Below, in pieces: positions 7,948-16,479 of a DNA stretch of 64,000 bases. The notes under the pieces are model-generated. The model was not told the origin of the DNA, did not search any database, and was given only the letters and a program-made list of their open reading frames with translations. Both the position numbers and the translations under genes were made by a program. Position 1 is the first letter of the stretch. Every line of letters begins with the position of its first letter. The DNA comes from Streptomyces sp. SUK 48. Lineage in GTDB: Bacteria > Actinomycetota > Actinomycetes > Streptomycetales > Streptomycetaceae. Where the stretch lies: positions 744,001-808,000 of the forward strand of contig NZ_CP045740.1 in the NCBI RefSeq assembly GCF_009650765.1, read 5' to 3'.

Positions 7948-9195
7948 ATGACCACCACACCACCCGACGACGCGCTGCGCCCCTTCCTGACGGCCCACCA
8001 CGAACTGCTGTGGAAGGAAGCCGACGGATTCGCCGCCGACCAGGCCGCCCCGTGGGCTGCCCGCGTCGAGAAGTCGCCCGCGCGCGCGGACCACCGGCTC
8101 GCCCACCGCATGGCCGAGCGCCGCTGGTTCGCGGTGACGGTGCCGCGGGAGTACGGCGGCCTGGCGGCCGGCCACGTCTCCAAGGTCATCCTGATCCACC
8201 GGCTCGCCCGCGTCTCGGCCGCTGCCGCCGCCATCTTGCAGGCCACCCTCATTCCCGTCGGCGCCCTGCTCGGCTTCGCCACCGACGAGCAGAAGAAGTA
8301 CTGGCTGCCGCAGGTCGCGGAGGGCTCGCTGCTGCTGTCCATCGCCTCCACCGAGCCGGACGCCGGCGGTCACATCGGCGGCATCGAGACCACCGCCACG
8401 CGCCGCGGCCGGGACTGGGTGATCACCGGCAGCAAATCCCACATCGGCAACGCCGGCCTCGCGGGCGCCCACCTCGTCATCGCCCGCACCCCCGGAACAC
8501 CGTCCACGACGCGGGCGCTGACGGCGTTCCTGGTCGAGTCCGGCTCCGAGGGTCTGACTGTCACCGACACACCGGCGCTCGGGCTCCGCGGATTCTCCGC
8601 CGGCCGTCTCGATCTCGACCACGTCCGCGTCCCCGACACCCACCGGATCGGGGAACAGGGCCAGGGCATGGCCGTCGCCCAGAGCAGCAGCATCCTCTAC
8701 GGCAGGCCCAACATCGCCGCGATCAGCCTGGGCCTGCACGAAGCGATCGTCCAGATCACCACCACATATCTCAAAAACCGCCCCCGCTACACGAGCGTGC
8801 TGTCCGACCAGCCGGTGGTACGTGACCGTATCGGTGACCTGGACGCCCGCCTGCGCGCCGCCCGCGCCCTGGCCTACCACGCCGTCCATCTCCTCGACCG
8901 CGGCCTGGCCTGCGACCCGGAACTGATCAACTCCAAGTACCTCGGGCACCGCTGGGCCGCGCAGTCCGCCCGGGCCGCCATGGAACTGCACGGTGCACGA
9001 GCGCTCGACGCCGCCTACCCGCTCCAGCGGCTGTGGCGCGACATCCAGCACACCTACCCGCCCGCCGGAACCGGTGAAGTCCAGCGCCTGCGCCTCGCGG
9101 ACCACGCCCTGGGCGAAGAACACGCCCCGTGGTCCGTCCACCCCACCGCACACGCCGCGCGCCCGTCGGCCGACTACCTCCCCAGCCCCGCATAA
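7948..9195 (+). CDS. Acyl-CoA dehydrogenase family flavoprotein
   Basis: 415 residues with the acyl-CoA dehydrogenase layout: a helical N-terminal domain (AERRWFAVTVPREYGGL), the middle beta domain (LLSIASTEPDAGGHIGG, then DWVITGSKSHIGNAG) and a C-terminal four-helix domain with YLGHRWAAQSARAAMELHGA. FAD-binding family members desaturate acyl thioesters, but secondary-metabolism members also act as hydroxylases or on carrier-bound aminoacyl groups. There is no nearby acyl-CoA synthetase to give context. GAGGGAG precedes the ATG. It stands between the conservon and the LanB-associated genes and could belong to either. Confidence 0.88.
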   Translation: MTTTPPDDALRPFLTAHHELLWKEADGFAADQAAPWAARVEKSPARADHRLAHRMAERRWFAVTVPREYGGLAAGHVSKVILIHRLARVSAAAAAILQATLIPVGALLGFATDEQKKYWLPQVAEGSLLLSIASTEPDAGGHIGGIETTATRRGRDWVITGSKSHIGNAGLAGAHLVIARTPGTPSTTRALTAFLVESGSEGLTVTDTPALGLRGFSAGRLDLDHVRVPDTHRIGEQGQGMAVAQSSSILYGRPNIAAISLGLHEAIVQITTTYLKNRPRYTSVLSDQPVVRDRIGDLDARLRAARALAYHAVHLLDRGLACDPELINSKYLGHRWAAQSARAAMELHGARALDAAYPLQRLWRDIQHTYPPAGTGEVQRLRLADHALGEEHAPWSVHPTAHAARPSADYLPSPA

Positions 9196-9314
9196 GCCCC
9201 CGTGCGCGGCACCCCTGCCCGCCGCGCACGGGCCGGCCGCCGGCCCTCTGCCCGATCCCCCCCCGGTGCGGGGGCCGGCGGTCCCTCAGCCCACCACCGA
9301 CTACGGAAGTGACC

Positions 9315-10028
9315 ATGCCCGCGAATCCCCCGACGGTGCCGGAGCCCGCCACCGAGGGAAGTGCCGCCTCTGTGAAGGCAGAGCTCGACGACGCCCTGAA
9401 GGCGGCCGACTTCCTGGCAACGCTCGAAGTCGCCGATGACCGGACGGCCCTGCACCTGATGGAGTACAGCAGCAGGTCCCCCTTCGGTGCCACCGTGGAG
9501 GCTGCCACCGAATGGCTGCGCCAAAGCGGCATCGACGCCACCGCCGCGCGGGATGAGCAGACCCTCCGGGTCGTCCTGACCCTTGCCTCCGCCGACTCCG
9601 TGCGCACGCTCATCGCGACACTGCTGCAGCCCCTGATCACCGCCCGCACCACCGCCCAACAGCTCGAGGACGTCCTTTCGGACCTTGGTGTCGACAGCAC
9701 GGTCGACGCAGGGACGCAATACCTCAACCTCCACCTGGCCGAGGACGAGCTGGGCCCGGCCATCGCCCTCGCGCGCCTCCTCGGTGCCCCGGGCCTGGCA
9801 GACGGTCTTCAGCTCTCCCGCCGGCGGGGAATTCGCCGGTTGACCGAGCGGATCCGGTGGCTGATCACCGGGGTGGTCGGATCTCCCGTGTCCGCGGAGG
9901 CCGAGCCGGCCTGCCCGCACGAGGCCGACCGCCTCACGATCGGGATGAGCCTGGAACAGGCGCGCCGTCTCACCGAGCGCCTCCGCCTCGCGAAGGCCGC
10001 CGTCCCGTGGAGCGGAGCGAGCCAGTGA
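9315..10028 (+). CDS. Unrecognised protein with an internal repeat
   Basis: 237 residues, not recognised. Two segments look like diverged copies of one unit: WLRQSGIDATAARDEQT...LIATLLQP (~70-115) and VLSDLGVDSTVDAGTQ...LARLLGAP (~123-165), each an alpha/beta stretch ending in a leucine-rich helix. No membrane segment or catalytic motif is visible. The ATG at 9315 was chosen because the upstream open frame is Pro/Arg-rich noise. It ends by overlapping the start of the truncated P450 frame, so the two are translationally coupled. Confidence 0.6.
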   Translation: MPANPPTVPEPATEGSAASVKAELDDALKAADFLATLEVADDRTALHLMEYSSRSPFGATVEAATEWLRQSGIDATAARDEQTLRVVLTLASADSVRTLIATLLQPLITARTTAQQLEDVLSDLGVDSTVDAGTQYLNLHLAEDELGPAIALARLLGAPGLADGLQLSRRRGIRRLTERIRWLITGVVGSPVSAEAEPACPHEADRLTIGMSLEQARRLTERLRLAKAAVPWSGASQ

Positions 10029-10192
10029 GCAAGCTCTCCGCCCTGCACCGGACCGCCGATCAGTTCGACGCCACCCGAGCCGGCGAGGCCCACCTCGCAT
10101 TCGGGCGCGGCGCCCGCTTCTGCCCCGGTGCCCCGCTCGCACACCTCGAAGCCGCCACCGTCCTGCGCCTGCGCCCTACGACGACCATCTGA
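10025..10192 (+). pseudogene. Cytochrome P450 remnant retaining only the haem-binding loop
   Basis: A 55-codon frame starting at a GTG coupled to the preceding stop. It contains the P450 cysteine-loop signature FGRGARFCPGAPLAHLEA, matching F-x-x-G-x-x-x-C-x-G, but nothing else of a P450: no I-helix AGxxT, no ExxR, and only about 25 residues before the loop against about 350 in an intact enzyme. Conservons usually carry full P450 genes (cvnE, cvnF) nearby, so this is most simply the C-terminal remnant of such a gene brought next to 9315-10028 by deletion. Whether the short peptide is still made is unknown. Confidence 0.7.
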
Positions 10193-10216
10193 TCGATACC
10201 AATGAGGAAGCCCGCC

Positions 10217-10702
10217 ATGCCCAGCCCCGACCCCTCCCCGACGCGGCGTCTCACCCCGTCCGAGCGGCGGCTCGCCACGCACGTGGTGAAGGGCCTGAAC
10301 GCCCGCGAGATCGCATCCGCAGCCCAGCTCAAATTGCCCACCGTCAACTCCAAGTTGCACAGCATGCGCTGGAAGCTGCACTGCCCCGAACGCTGTTCCC
10401 TCGCCGTCGTCGCACACCACCTCCTCGCCGCCGAAGTGGTCACCGCCGCGACACCGCAGCGAGCCGCTCCGGTCATCAGCCCTGCGCAGATCAGCCTGCT
10501 CAAGGCCGTCGCCAGATATAGCCAGACCCTGTACATCGCCAGCGCCGCCAATCTCGCCACGGCCGACCTGCCCGCTGCGCTCGATCAGCTCCTCGCCGAC
10601 ACGGGAGCACAGGACATCACCCAGCTGGTGGTCCTGGCTCACGGCTGGAAGCTGCTGCCGGGCGAGCCGGCCCGCACGAAGCGAAGCGGGGCGAGCCAGT
10701 GA
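10217..10702 (+). CDS. LuxR-type helix-turn-helix protein, copy 1
   Basis: 161 residues. The N-terminal half is a GerE/LuxR-like DNA-binding domain (LTPSERRLATHVVKGLNARE, IASAAQLKLPTVNSKLHSM), followed by CSLAVVAHHLL and a second, variable helical half. There is no receiver or ligand domain. It is a diverged paralogue of the proteins at 15976 and 22225. I chose the ATG at 10217 because GAGGAAG stands seven bases upstream; an ATG at 10202 has no ribosome site. It overlaps the downstream acetyltransferase-like gene by GTGA, the same arrangement as in the second copy. Confidence 0.75.
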   Translation: MPSPDPSPTRRLTPSERRLATHVVKGLNAREIASAAQLKLPTVNSKLHSMRWKLHCPERCSLAVVAHHLLAAEVVTAATPQRAAPVISPAQISLLKAVARYSQTLYIASAANLATADLPAALDQLLADTGAQDITQLVVLAHGWKLLPGEPARTKRSGASQ

Positions 10703-11394
10703 CCCGGCCTGCAGCCTCGCCCACCAGCCAGGGGTACCCCCCTCAGGTCCCGTTCGCTCCGGCCCCGACGGCCGCCGGCTACGAGATGCGCACGCTGTGC
10801 ACGCAGGCCGAGTGCGAAGAGGCCGCAGCCCTTGTGCGGAACCGTCAGCGCTGGCTCACCAGGCGCCGTCTGCCGGTGCCCGCGCGAGCCGACGTCCCGG
10901 CCCGGTTCCGCGACCCGCAGGCGAGGCCGGTCGGAATGTACGAGGACGGCAACCTGCTGGCCTGCATGTTCCTCCAGCTCGACCCCGACCTCGGCTGGGG
11001 CACGGGCCGGTGCCTCTTCCTGGACTGCCTCCACACCCTGCCCGGCCAGACCGACAACATCACGCGGCTGATCACGCTCTGGGTATCCGGCTATGCCGCC
11101 CAGCTCGGTCTGCCCCTCGTGCGGGCCGAGACCGTGGCCCGTCACGCCCTCGATGCCGAACCCACCGCCACCCTGCTGCGTCGGCTCACGGATATGGGAT
11201 GGGTCACCCGGGGCTCCGGAACAGGTCGAGAGGGCGACCGAGTCGCCCGCCTCGAACTGGCCGCGGAACCCCGGCCCGGACTCAGTGCCTTCATCGCCTG
11301 CCGCGTCCACGAGCCGGAGGCGGGCCCGGGCGGGCCGGCGCCCCGAACCGCCTCCGGCGCCCCGCAGCCGCGCTCGCAAGGACGCACATCGTGA
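10699..11394 (+). CDS. GNAT acetyltransferase-like protein, copy 1
   Basis: 231 residues related to the protein at 16476-17063: both share PVGMYEDGNLLACMFLQLDP / PVGLYEDDVLLACLTLDHAP, a central helix LWVSGYAAQLGLPLVRAE / LWAADYAARQGIPLLRAE, and a final MGWVTRG / MGWQSRG. The fold and the 'domain of a large domain' pattern suggest GNAT-type acyltransferase, but the canonical acetyl-CoA loop (Q/RxxGxG/A) is not obvious, so activity is uncertain. The start is a GTG overlapping the preceding helix-turn-helix gene, and it overlaps the next gene by GTGA. Confidence 0.6.
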   Translation: MTRPAASPTSQGYPPQVPFAPAPTAAGYEMRTLCTQAECEEAAALVRNRQRWLTRRRLPVPARADVPARFRDPQARPVGMYEDGNLLACMFLQLDPDLGWGTGRCLFLDCLHTLPGQTDNITRLITLWVSGYAAQLGLPLVRAETVARHALDAEPTATLLRRLTDMGWVTRGSGTGREGDRVARLELAAEPRPGLSAFIACRVHEPEAGPGGPAPRTASGAPQPRSQGRTS

Positions 11395-11834
11395 CTCTCG
11401 CAACCCTGCCTCGACAAAGCCGGCTTGGTCCCTCGCCCGGGCTCGCCGACCACGGCGTGTGGACGGGGAAGGTCGGGCCGGGCTGGGAGGTCCTGCTCAT
11501 GCCCGAACCGCTCGCCCGGCTCGTCACCGACGCGATCAGCGGGTCCGCAGCGCAGTCCGCGCTCGGCTGGATCTTCGCGTACGCCGGCCACGCGGGTGTC
11601 TTCCTGCCCGAACAGTCCGACGACCCCGCCTGGCCGCCGGGCACCACGTACCTCAAGACCGGCGCCCTCCTCACGCTGCCGCCCTTCACCTGGGGAGTCG
11701 CTGGTTTCGACGGCACTCCGGGATGGGCCCGCCGCAGCGGTGATCCGCTCAGCCGGCCTCTGCTGCTCCACCCCGTCGTCACCCTCCTCGCCACCGACAG
11801 CGCCTGCTCGCCCCCGCCCGCACCGGAGACCTGA
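11391..11834 (+). CDS. Hypothetical protein upstream of the LanB precursor candidate
   Basis: 147 residues starting at a GTG coupled to the preceding stop. It contains VWTGKVGPGWEVLLMPEPLA, a hydrophobic but not clearly membrane-spanning middle and a conserved-looking TTYLKTGALLTLPPFTWGV. I do not recognise the family. Position, immediately before the putative precursor peptide and the dehydratase, suggests a role in the same pathway. Confidence 0.55.
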   Translation: MTLATLPRQSRLGPSPGLADHGVWTGKVGPGWEVLLMPEPLARLVTDAISGSAAQSALGWIFAYAGHAGVFLPEQSDDPAWPPGTTYLKTGALLTLPPFTWGVAGFDGTPGWARRSGDPLSRPLLLHPVVTLLATDSACSPPPAPET

Positions 11835-11836
11835 CC

Positions 11837-12016
11837 ATGCCCACCGCCGGCTTCTCCACCGCACCGGCCCACGTCACCGCGTCCGCCCCCGCGCTCGGTC
11901 AAGGGCACCGCAGTGACCGGGACGAGCCTCCGGCCCTGGCCGAGGTCCTCGATCTCCAGGAGGCCGAAGTGCCGCGCACCGCGGACGCGATCCACCACTT
12001 CTTCGGCGACATCTGA
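11837..12016 (+). CDS. Small peptide, candidate RiPP precursor for the LanB-type dehydratase
   Basis: A 59-residue frame two bases after the previous stop, with GGAG at proper distance, ending 47 bases before the dehydratase. The sequence has a Ser/Thr-containing N-terminal half (GFSTAPAHVTASAPALG) and an acidic helical C-terminal half (LAEVLDLQEAEVPR) that resembles a RiPP leader recognition motif such as the FxLD or thiopeptide leaders. There is no cysteine, so it cannot form lanthionines on its own. If it is the substrate, the outcome would be dehydroamino acids without rings, or the leader-like motif and the core are in an unusual order. It may instead be a carrier or regulatory peptide. 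Confidence 0.5.
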   Translation: MPTAGFSTAPAHVTASAPALGQGHRSDRDEPPALAEVLDLQEAEVPRTADAIHHFFGDI

Positions 12017-12063
12017 CCCGCCTGCCACCGATCCCCTGACTACCCCTCAGCAAGAAGGCCACG

Positions 12064-15000
12064 ATGAGCTCCCGCCCCGCCTTCCACTCCCAGCGCGGCA
12101 TTCTGGTGCGCTCCGTACTCCTGCACGACCTGCCCCTCCCGGCGCTGCCGGACCTGTCCCGGCACGCCGACGTCGCCTCGGCGTCCTGGCGGCGGTGGGT
12201 CCGCCAGGTCTGGGACATCCCGCAGATCGCGACCGCCGTCCGTCACGCGAGCCCCGCCCTCGCCCGTGACCTCGACGGCCTCACCGAGCCGACCGGCGAC
12301 GCCGACGCGGTCCGCCGCCTGGCGCTGTCGCTGCTCGGCTACGTCCTGCGCCTGTCACGCCCCACGCCCTTCGGGTACTTCGCCGGCGTCGCGGAGGGCG
12401 AGTTCGGCTCCAAGACCGCTGTCCGCTGGGGCGAGGAACACCATCTGCTCACCCGTGCCGACGGCGGGTGGGTGGAGGCCGTCGTGCAGCAGCTCGAAGC
12501 CGTGCCGGAAATCCGGCGCAGCCTGAAGGTCATGGCCAACAACGCCCTCCGGGTCCGCGGTGGGAGGCTGGTCCTGCCCTGGCAGCAGCGCGCCCCGCAG
12601 GACACCGGCACTGCCCTGCGCGAGGTGAGCTTCCGCCGCGTCGGGGCCGTCGCGGACGCCGTGCGGATGGCGAGCGCACCGGTGTCCTACCGCGAGCTGG
12701 CCGGCCAGCTCGCCGCCGCCCATCCCGTGCTGGGTGTCTCCGGCTGCGGGGAGCTGCTGGACCTTCTGATCTCCAAGCGGATGCTCCTGACTGGCCTTCG
12801 GCCCTCGAGCACCGAGACCGACGCCCTGGGACACGTGGTGCGAGAGCTGGATCGCGCCCGCATACATCCGTCCTCTCCGGCGGCCGGCTTGGTCGCGGCG
12901 GTACGGGAGATCCAGGCGCAGATCGGCTCGCTCGACCGCCGCATGGGCCGGGCCCCGGGGAACGCGGAGCAGCGCCGGCGGGTGATCGCCGGGCGGATGC
13001 GGGAGATCGCCGCCCGGGCCACGCCGCTCGCCGTGGACGTGCGGATGGACGCGCACTTCGCGGTGTCCCGCGCCGTGGGCTGGGAAGCGCAGAGGGCGGC
13101 CGCCGTGCTGGCGCGCGTCGCGCCGGAGCCGCACGGGACCATGGCGTGGACCCGCTACCGGGCCCGGTTCAAGGACCGGTACGGCGAGAACGTCCTCGTT
13201 CCGCTGATGGACCTCCTCGACCCGCACTCCGGCCTGGGGATGCCCGAGGACTACCACGGCACCGCGCGGGCCCCACTGCCCGACACCACGGCGCGCGACC
13301 GCCTGCTGGTTGCCCTCGCGCAGCAAGCGGTCGCCGAGGGCCGTGACCTGGTACTGGACGAGGACCTCGTCGAGCAGCTCGCCGGGCCCCGGCCGGCCAC
13401 CGCCGCGGACACGCCCGCCCACGTGGAGCTGGCCGTCTCCGTGCACGCGGCCAGCGCCCAGGCGCTGGACGGCGGGGAGTTCGAGCTCGCGGTTCGCCGC
13501 GTCGGCCGCGGGTGGGGGCACCTGAACGGCGGACGGTTCGCCGCCCTGCTCGCCGACCAAGACCGTCCCAGCGATCTGCTGGGCACCCTGGCGTGCCGCC
13601 CGACCACCGTGCACGGCGCCCTGCCCGCCCACGTCGCGTTCCCCTCGCTGCGGCCCAGGGCCCTGCACATCACGTACACGCCCCGCCTGGTCTCCCCCCT
13701 GATCTCCCTGTCCGAGTACCGCGAACCCGACCCGGGCCTTTTCGCGCCCGAGGATCTCGCGGTGGTCTGCCACGAGGACCGCCTCCACCTGGTCTCCCTC
13801 TCACGCCGCCAGGTACTGGAAGCAGGAATCCCGCACCCCCTCCAGATCGAATGCCAGACCCCCGGCGTCGCCCGGTTCATGGACGAGATGCAACGCGGCC
13901 AGAGCGGCTGGCTCATCGGAGGGTTCGGCCACGTGGCCGCCTGGGACTGGGGCGCCGCCCAGCATCTCGCGGTTCAGCCCCGGGTCCGCTTCGGCCGCAG
14001 CATCCTCAGCCCGGCCACCTGGCGCCTGCTCAACACCAAACTGCCCGGCGCGGGCGCGCCCGCCGACAAGTGGGAGAAGACGTTCGGCGTACTGCGGGAG
14101 CGGTGGCGCCTGCCCCGGCACGTCCACCTCCAGCAACTGGACTCGCGCACGCCGCTGGACCTGGACCACCCGTCCCACCGCGCGCTGCTGCGCACGCGCC
14201 TGGAGCGGCACACCTCACAGGACCCGCTCGCCCTCGTCGAGGCCGAGCCGGACGACGCCTACGGATGGTGCGACGGCCGGCCCCACGAGATCGTCACCTA
14301 CCTCGCCTCCACGGCGCCGCGCCTGCCGTCCCCGCCCCTGCGCGGCATGCCGGTCGCCGAACGCGGCCACGCCCAACTGCCCTGCGCCTCCCGTTACTTG
14401 TCTGTCCGCCTGTACTGCCAGGCGCCGACCCGGCATGCCCTCCTCGTCGATCACCTGCCCGGGCTCGTCACGGACCTTCCCCGCTCGATCTGGTGGCTGA
14501 CTCCCCGGGACCAGGACGAGCCGGCGCACACGGTGCTGACCGTGCGGCTGGCCGAGGCCACCCGGGCCGCCGACGCGATGGGGACGCTCGGCGCGTGGGC
14601 CGAGCACCTGCTTGGTACCGGCGTGGTCAGCGATGTGGTCTTCGCCCCGTACCGGCCGCACACCGGCCTGTGGGGAGCCCGCGCATCGCTGACGGCGGCG
14701 GAAGAGGTCCTGGCAGCCGACTCGGCAGTCCTTGCCTACCAGCACGCCCACCAGCGTCATTTGCCTACCACACCGGTGCTCGCGGCCGCGAACGTCGTGG
14801 CCATCGCGTCCGGCTTCCACCTCGGCACCGCAGCCGGGCTGCGCTGGCTGGCGGCCCAGCCCAAGCCGCCCGCCGCCGAACAAATCCCAGCGCAGCTGCT
14901 GGAGCAGGCCCACGCACTCGCCGCCCCGGACAACGGCCCGTCAGCGCCCAGGTCAACTCCGCACGCTCGAGAGCTGGTTGACGGGCTATGGGCGGACCGC

Positions 15001-15192
15001 GAGGCCACCTTGAGCAGGCATCGCGCCGTACTGGACGCCGCCGACTCGCGCGCCGACGGGGACGCCGTGCTGCGGGCGCTGATCGCCGCGCACCTCCGCC
15101 TCGCCGGCGAGAGCGTCGACGGCACGGCCTGGCGGCTGGCCCGCGCCGCGGCGCTCGCCGGGACCCGGCCGCGCCGCAGGCCGGCTTCCTGA
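12064..15192 (+). CDS. LanB-type (class I lanthipeptide/thiopeptide) dehydratase
   Basis: 1042 residues, the usual length of a complete class I dehydratase. The N-terminal ~720 residues match the glutamylation domain (GILVRSVLLHDLPLPALPD, then VLRLSRPTPFGYFAGVAEG near 95-115). The last ~280 match the SpaB-C elimination domain (RYLSVRLYCQ, IWWLTPRDQDEPAHTVLTVR, FAPYRPHTGLWG, the last a diverged form of the usual PYxPETxRYGG). Such enzymes use glutamyl-tRNA to activate Ser/Thr side chains and then eliminate glutamate to give dehydroamino acids. Because both domains are present it is not a stand-alone PEARL ligase. No LanC cyclase, thiopeptide cyclase or YcaO is seen nearby. AGAAGG precedes the ATG. 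Confidence 0.88.
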   Translation: MSSRPAFHSQRGILVRSVLLHDLPLPALPDLSRHADVASASWRRWVRQVWDIPQIATAVRHASPALARDLDGLTEPTGDADAVRRLALSLLGYVLRLSRPTPFGYFAGVAEGEFGSKTAVRWGEEHHLLTRADGGWVEAVVQQLEAVPEIRRSLKVMANNALRVRGGRLVLPWQQRAPQDTGTALREVSFRRVGAVADAVRMASAPVSYRELAGQLAAAHPVLGVSGCGELLDLLISKRMLLTGLRPSSTETDALGHVVRELDRARIHPSSPAAGLVAAVREIQAQIGSLDRRMGRAPGNAEQRRRVIAGRMREIAARATPLAVDVRMDAHFAVSRAVGWEAQRAAAVLARVAPEPHGTMAWTRYRARFKDRYGENVLVPLMDLLDPHSGLGMPEDYHGTARAPLPDTTARDRLLVALAQQAVAEGRDLVLDEDLVEQLAGPRPATAADTPAHVELAVSVHAASAQALDGGEFELAVRRVGRGWGHLNGGRFAALLADQDRPSDLLGTLACRPTTVHGALPAHVAFPSLRPRALHITYTPRLVSPLISLSEYREPDPGLFAPEDLAVVCHEDRLHLVSLSRRQVLEAGIPHPLQIECQTPGVARFMDEMQRGQSGWLIGGFGHVAAWDWGAAQHLAVQPRVRFGRSILSPATWRLLNTKLPGAGAPADKWEKTFGVLRERWRLPRHVHLQQLDSRTPLDLDHPSHRALLRTRLERHTSQDPLALVEAEPDDAYGWCDGRPHEIVTYLASTAPRLPSPPLRGMPVAERGHAQLPCASRYLSVRLYCQAPTRHALLVDHLPGLVTDLPRSIWWLTPRDQDEPAHTVLTVRLAEATRAADAMGTLGAWAEHLLGTGVVSDVVFAPYRPHTGLWGARASLTAAEEVLAADSAVLAYQHAHQRHLPTTPVLAAANVVAIASGFHLGTAAGLRWLAAQPKPPAAEQIPAQLLEQAHALAAPDNGPSAPRSTPHARELVDGLWADREATLSRHRAVLDAADSRADGDAVLRALIAAHLRLAGESVDGTAWRLARAAALAGTRPRRRPAS

Positions 15193-15227
15193 ACGACCCG
15201 AGCACCCATATGTCCCACGGAGCCCAC

Positions 15228-15845
15228 ATGACCACAACACCCCACGACGATCCGGTCCTTCGCCTGCTCACCTTGGACCTGGATCGCGCCGCCGACCCGG
15301 GCGTCGAAAGGGGGCGCCCGTTGCGGCCGCGCCGCCAGGCACAGGAACCGATCAGCTCGCGGCGGCCGCCGATCCGAGACCCCTCGGCCGCCGGTATGCC
15401 GCCGCACGCGCTCGTGGACAAGGCGCCCGCACAGCGCGGGGCCCCGACCAGCGCGGCCGAGTTGCGCGCGATGCGGGAGGCCGACCTCGACCGTGCGCTC
15501 GCCCGGCACGCCGGAACCGGCACGGCCGTACGGGTCGCCCGCTACAGCCTGGTCGAGCCGGGGCAGGACCCCACGGTCCGCCTCGCCCAGACCCAGGTCG
15601 TGGTCTGCCGCCGCCACTGGACGACCGCCATCGTCACCTTCGACCGCACCGGGGACGGTAACCCGGCGCTCCGCCCGCAGCTGGGCCGGCTCGTCGCGGC
15701 ACTGGACGCCGGCGAGATCCACGGCATCGTCGCGCTCTCCCGGGTCGACATCAGCCCCTTCGACGAGAGCTACGCCCGCACCCTCGCCGTCCTCCGCGCC
15801 CGCCGCGGCTTCCTGGCCCTGGCCCGCAGCGAGACCAGCATCTGA
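15228..15845 (+). CDS. Protein resembling a serine-recombinase catalytic domain without its serine
   Basis: 205 residues. The first ~80 are low-complexity and charged. From residue ~100 the pattern matches the N-terminal domain of large serine recombinases: QTQVVVCRRHWTTAIVTFDR, GNPALRPQLGRLVAALDAGE, then IHGIVALSRVDISPFDESYA and LRARRGFLALARSE. The nucleophile-bearing YxRxS start is absent (VRVARYSLVEPGQDP) and there is no zinc ribbon or C-terminal DNA-binding domain, so it is unlikely to recombine DNA. Related fold-only proteins occur in Streptomyces clusters, with unknown roles. The ATG at 15228 has GGAG at good spacing; an ATG at 15210 is possible. Confidence 0.5.
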   Translation: MTTTPHDDPVLRLLTLDLDRAADPGVERGRPLRPRRQAQEPISSRRPPIRDPSAAGMPPHALVDKAPAQRGAPTSAAELRAMREADLDRALARHAGTGTAVRVARYSLVEPGQDPTVRLAQTQVVVCRRHWTTAIVTFDRTGDGNPALRPQLGRLVAALDAGEIHGIVALSRVDISPFDESYARTLAVLRARRGFLALARSETSI

Positions 15846-15975
15846 CCGCGCCCCGCAGAAAGAGGCCCCGGCTCACGGGCGCCGGCCCCGGCCCGCGCCC
15901 GGATGCGAAGGCGCCGACAGCCGAACGGCGAGAACGCCGAGCGATGCACCAGATCAACTTCAGGAAGAGACCGTC

Positions 15976-16479
15976 ATGACGTCCCCCGCTTTGCACACGC
16001 CCCTCGTGGCCCCGCTGCGGCACCAACGCCAGAAACTCACCACGGCAAAACCCGAGATTCCCGCCCTCCTGGTACGCGACCCCTCCACGAAGGAGATCAC
16101 CGCGCGGGCGTCCCTTTCTCCCTCGACGGTCGAACGCCGGCCCGAGGCCACAGGCGAGAAGGACAGCTGCCCGCCGCGCCACGTCCTGGTGCGCGCGATC
16201 CTCTCCTCGGGCCAACTGCCGCGCCCCAGGGCGCCCCGGCCGACCCACTCCGAATGGAGGTCGCAGGAGATACGGCTCCTGCGGGCGTTCGCCCAGCACC
16301 TTCGGCCCACGGACATGACAGACGCAGCCGGCATCGCTGCCTGCGGCGTGCCGCGCCCCATGCACACCCCCGTGGACAGCGCAGGCGTCGGCAGCGCGAC
16401 CGGGCTCATCCGCTACGGGCACCTCTGGAATCTGCTCGATCCGAGGCACGCCCGGGACGCGGCAGGAGCAAGCCGATGA
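15976..16479 (+). CDS. LuxR-type helix-turn-helix protein, copy 2
   Basis: 167 residues. The segment IPALLVRDPSTKEITARASL, STVERR and CPPRHVLVRAILSSGQLPRP mirrors the LuxR-like domain of the proteins at 10217 and 22225, though the recognition helix is less canonical. The C-terminal half also follows the family layout and ends in YGHLWNLLDP, comparable to AHGWKLLP and AHVWDILD in the other copies. AGGAAGAG precedes the ATG. It overlaps the acetyltransferase-like gene behind it by ATGA, so this is a second copy of the gene pair at 10217-11394. Confidence 0.65.
   Translation: MTSPALHTPLVAPLRHQRQKLTTAKPEIPALLVRDPSTKEITARASLSPSTVERRPEATGEKDSCPPRHVLVRAILSSGQLPRPRAPRPTHSEWRSQEIRLLRAFAQHLRPTDMTDAAGIAACGVPRPMHTPVDSAGVGSATGLIRYGHLWNLLDPRHARDAAGASR

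Noticed and set aside
12064..15192. PEARL-type peptide aminoacyl-tRNA ligase instead of a dehydratase
   Set aside because: PEARLs are small LanB proteins lacking the elimination domain; this protein has a full-length SpaB-C-like C-terminal domain.
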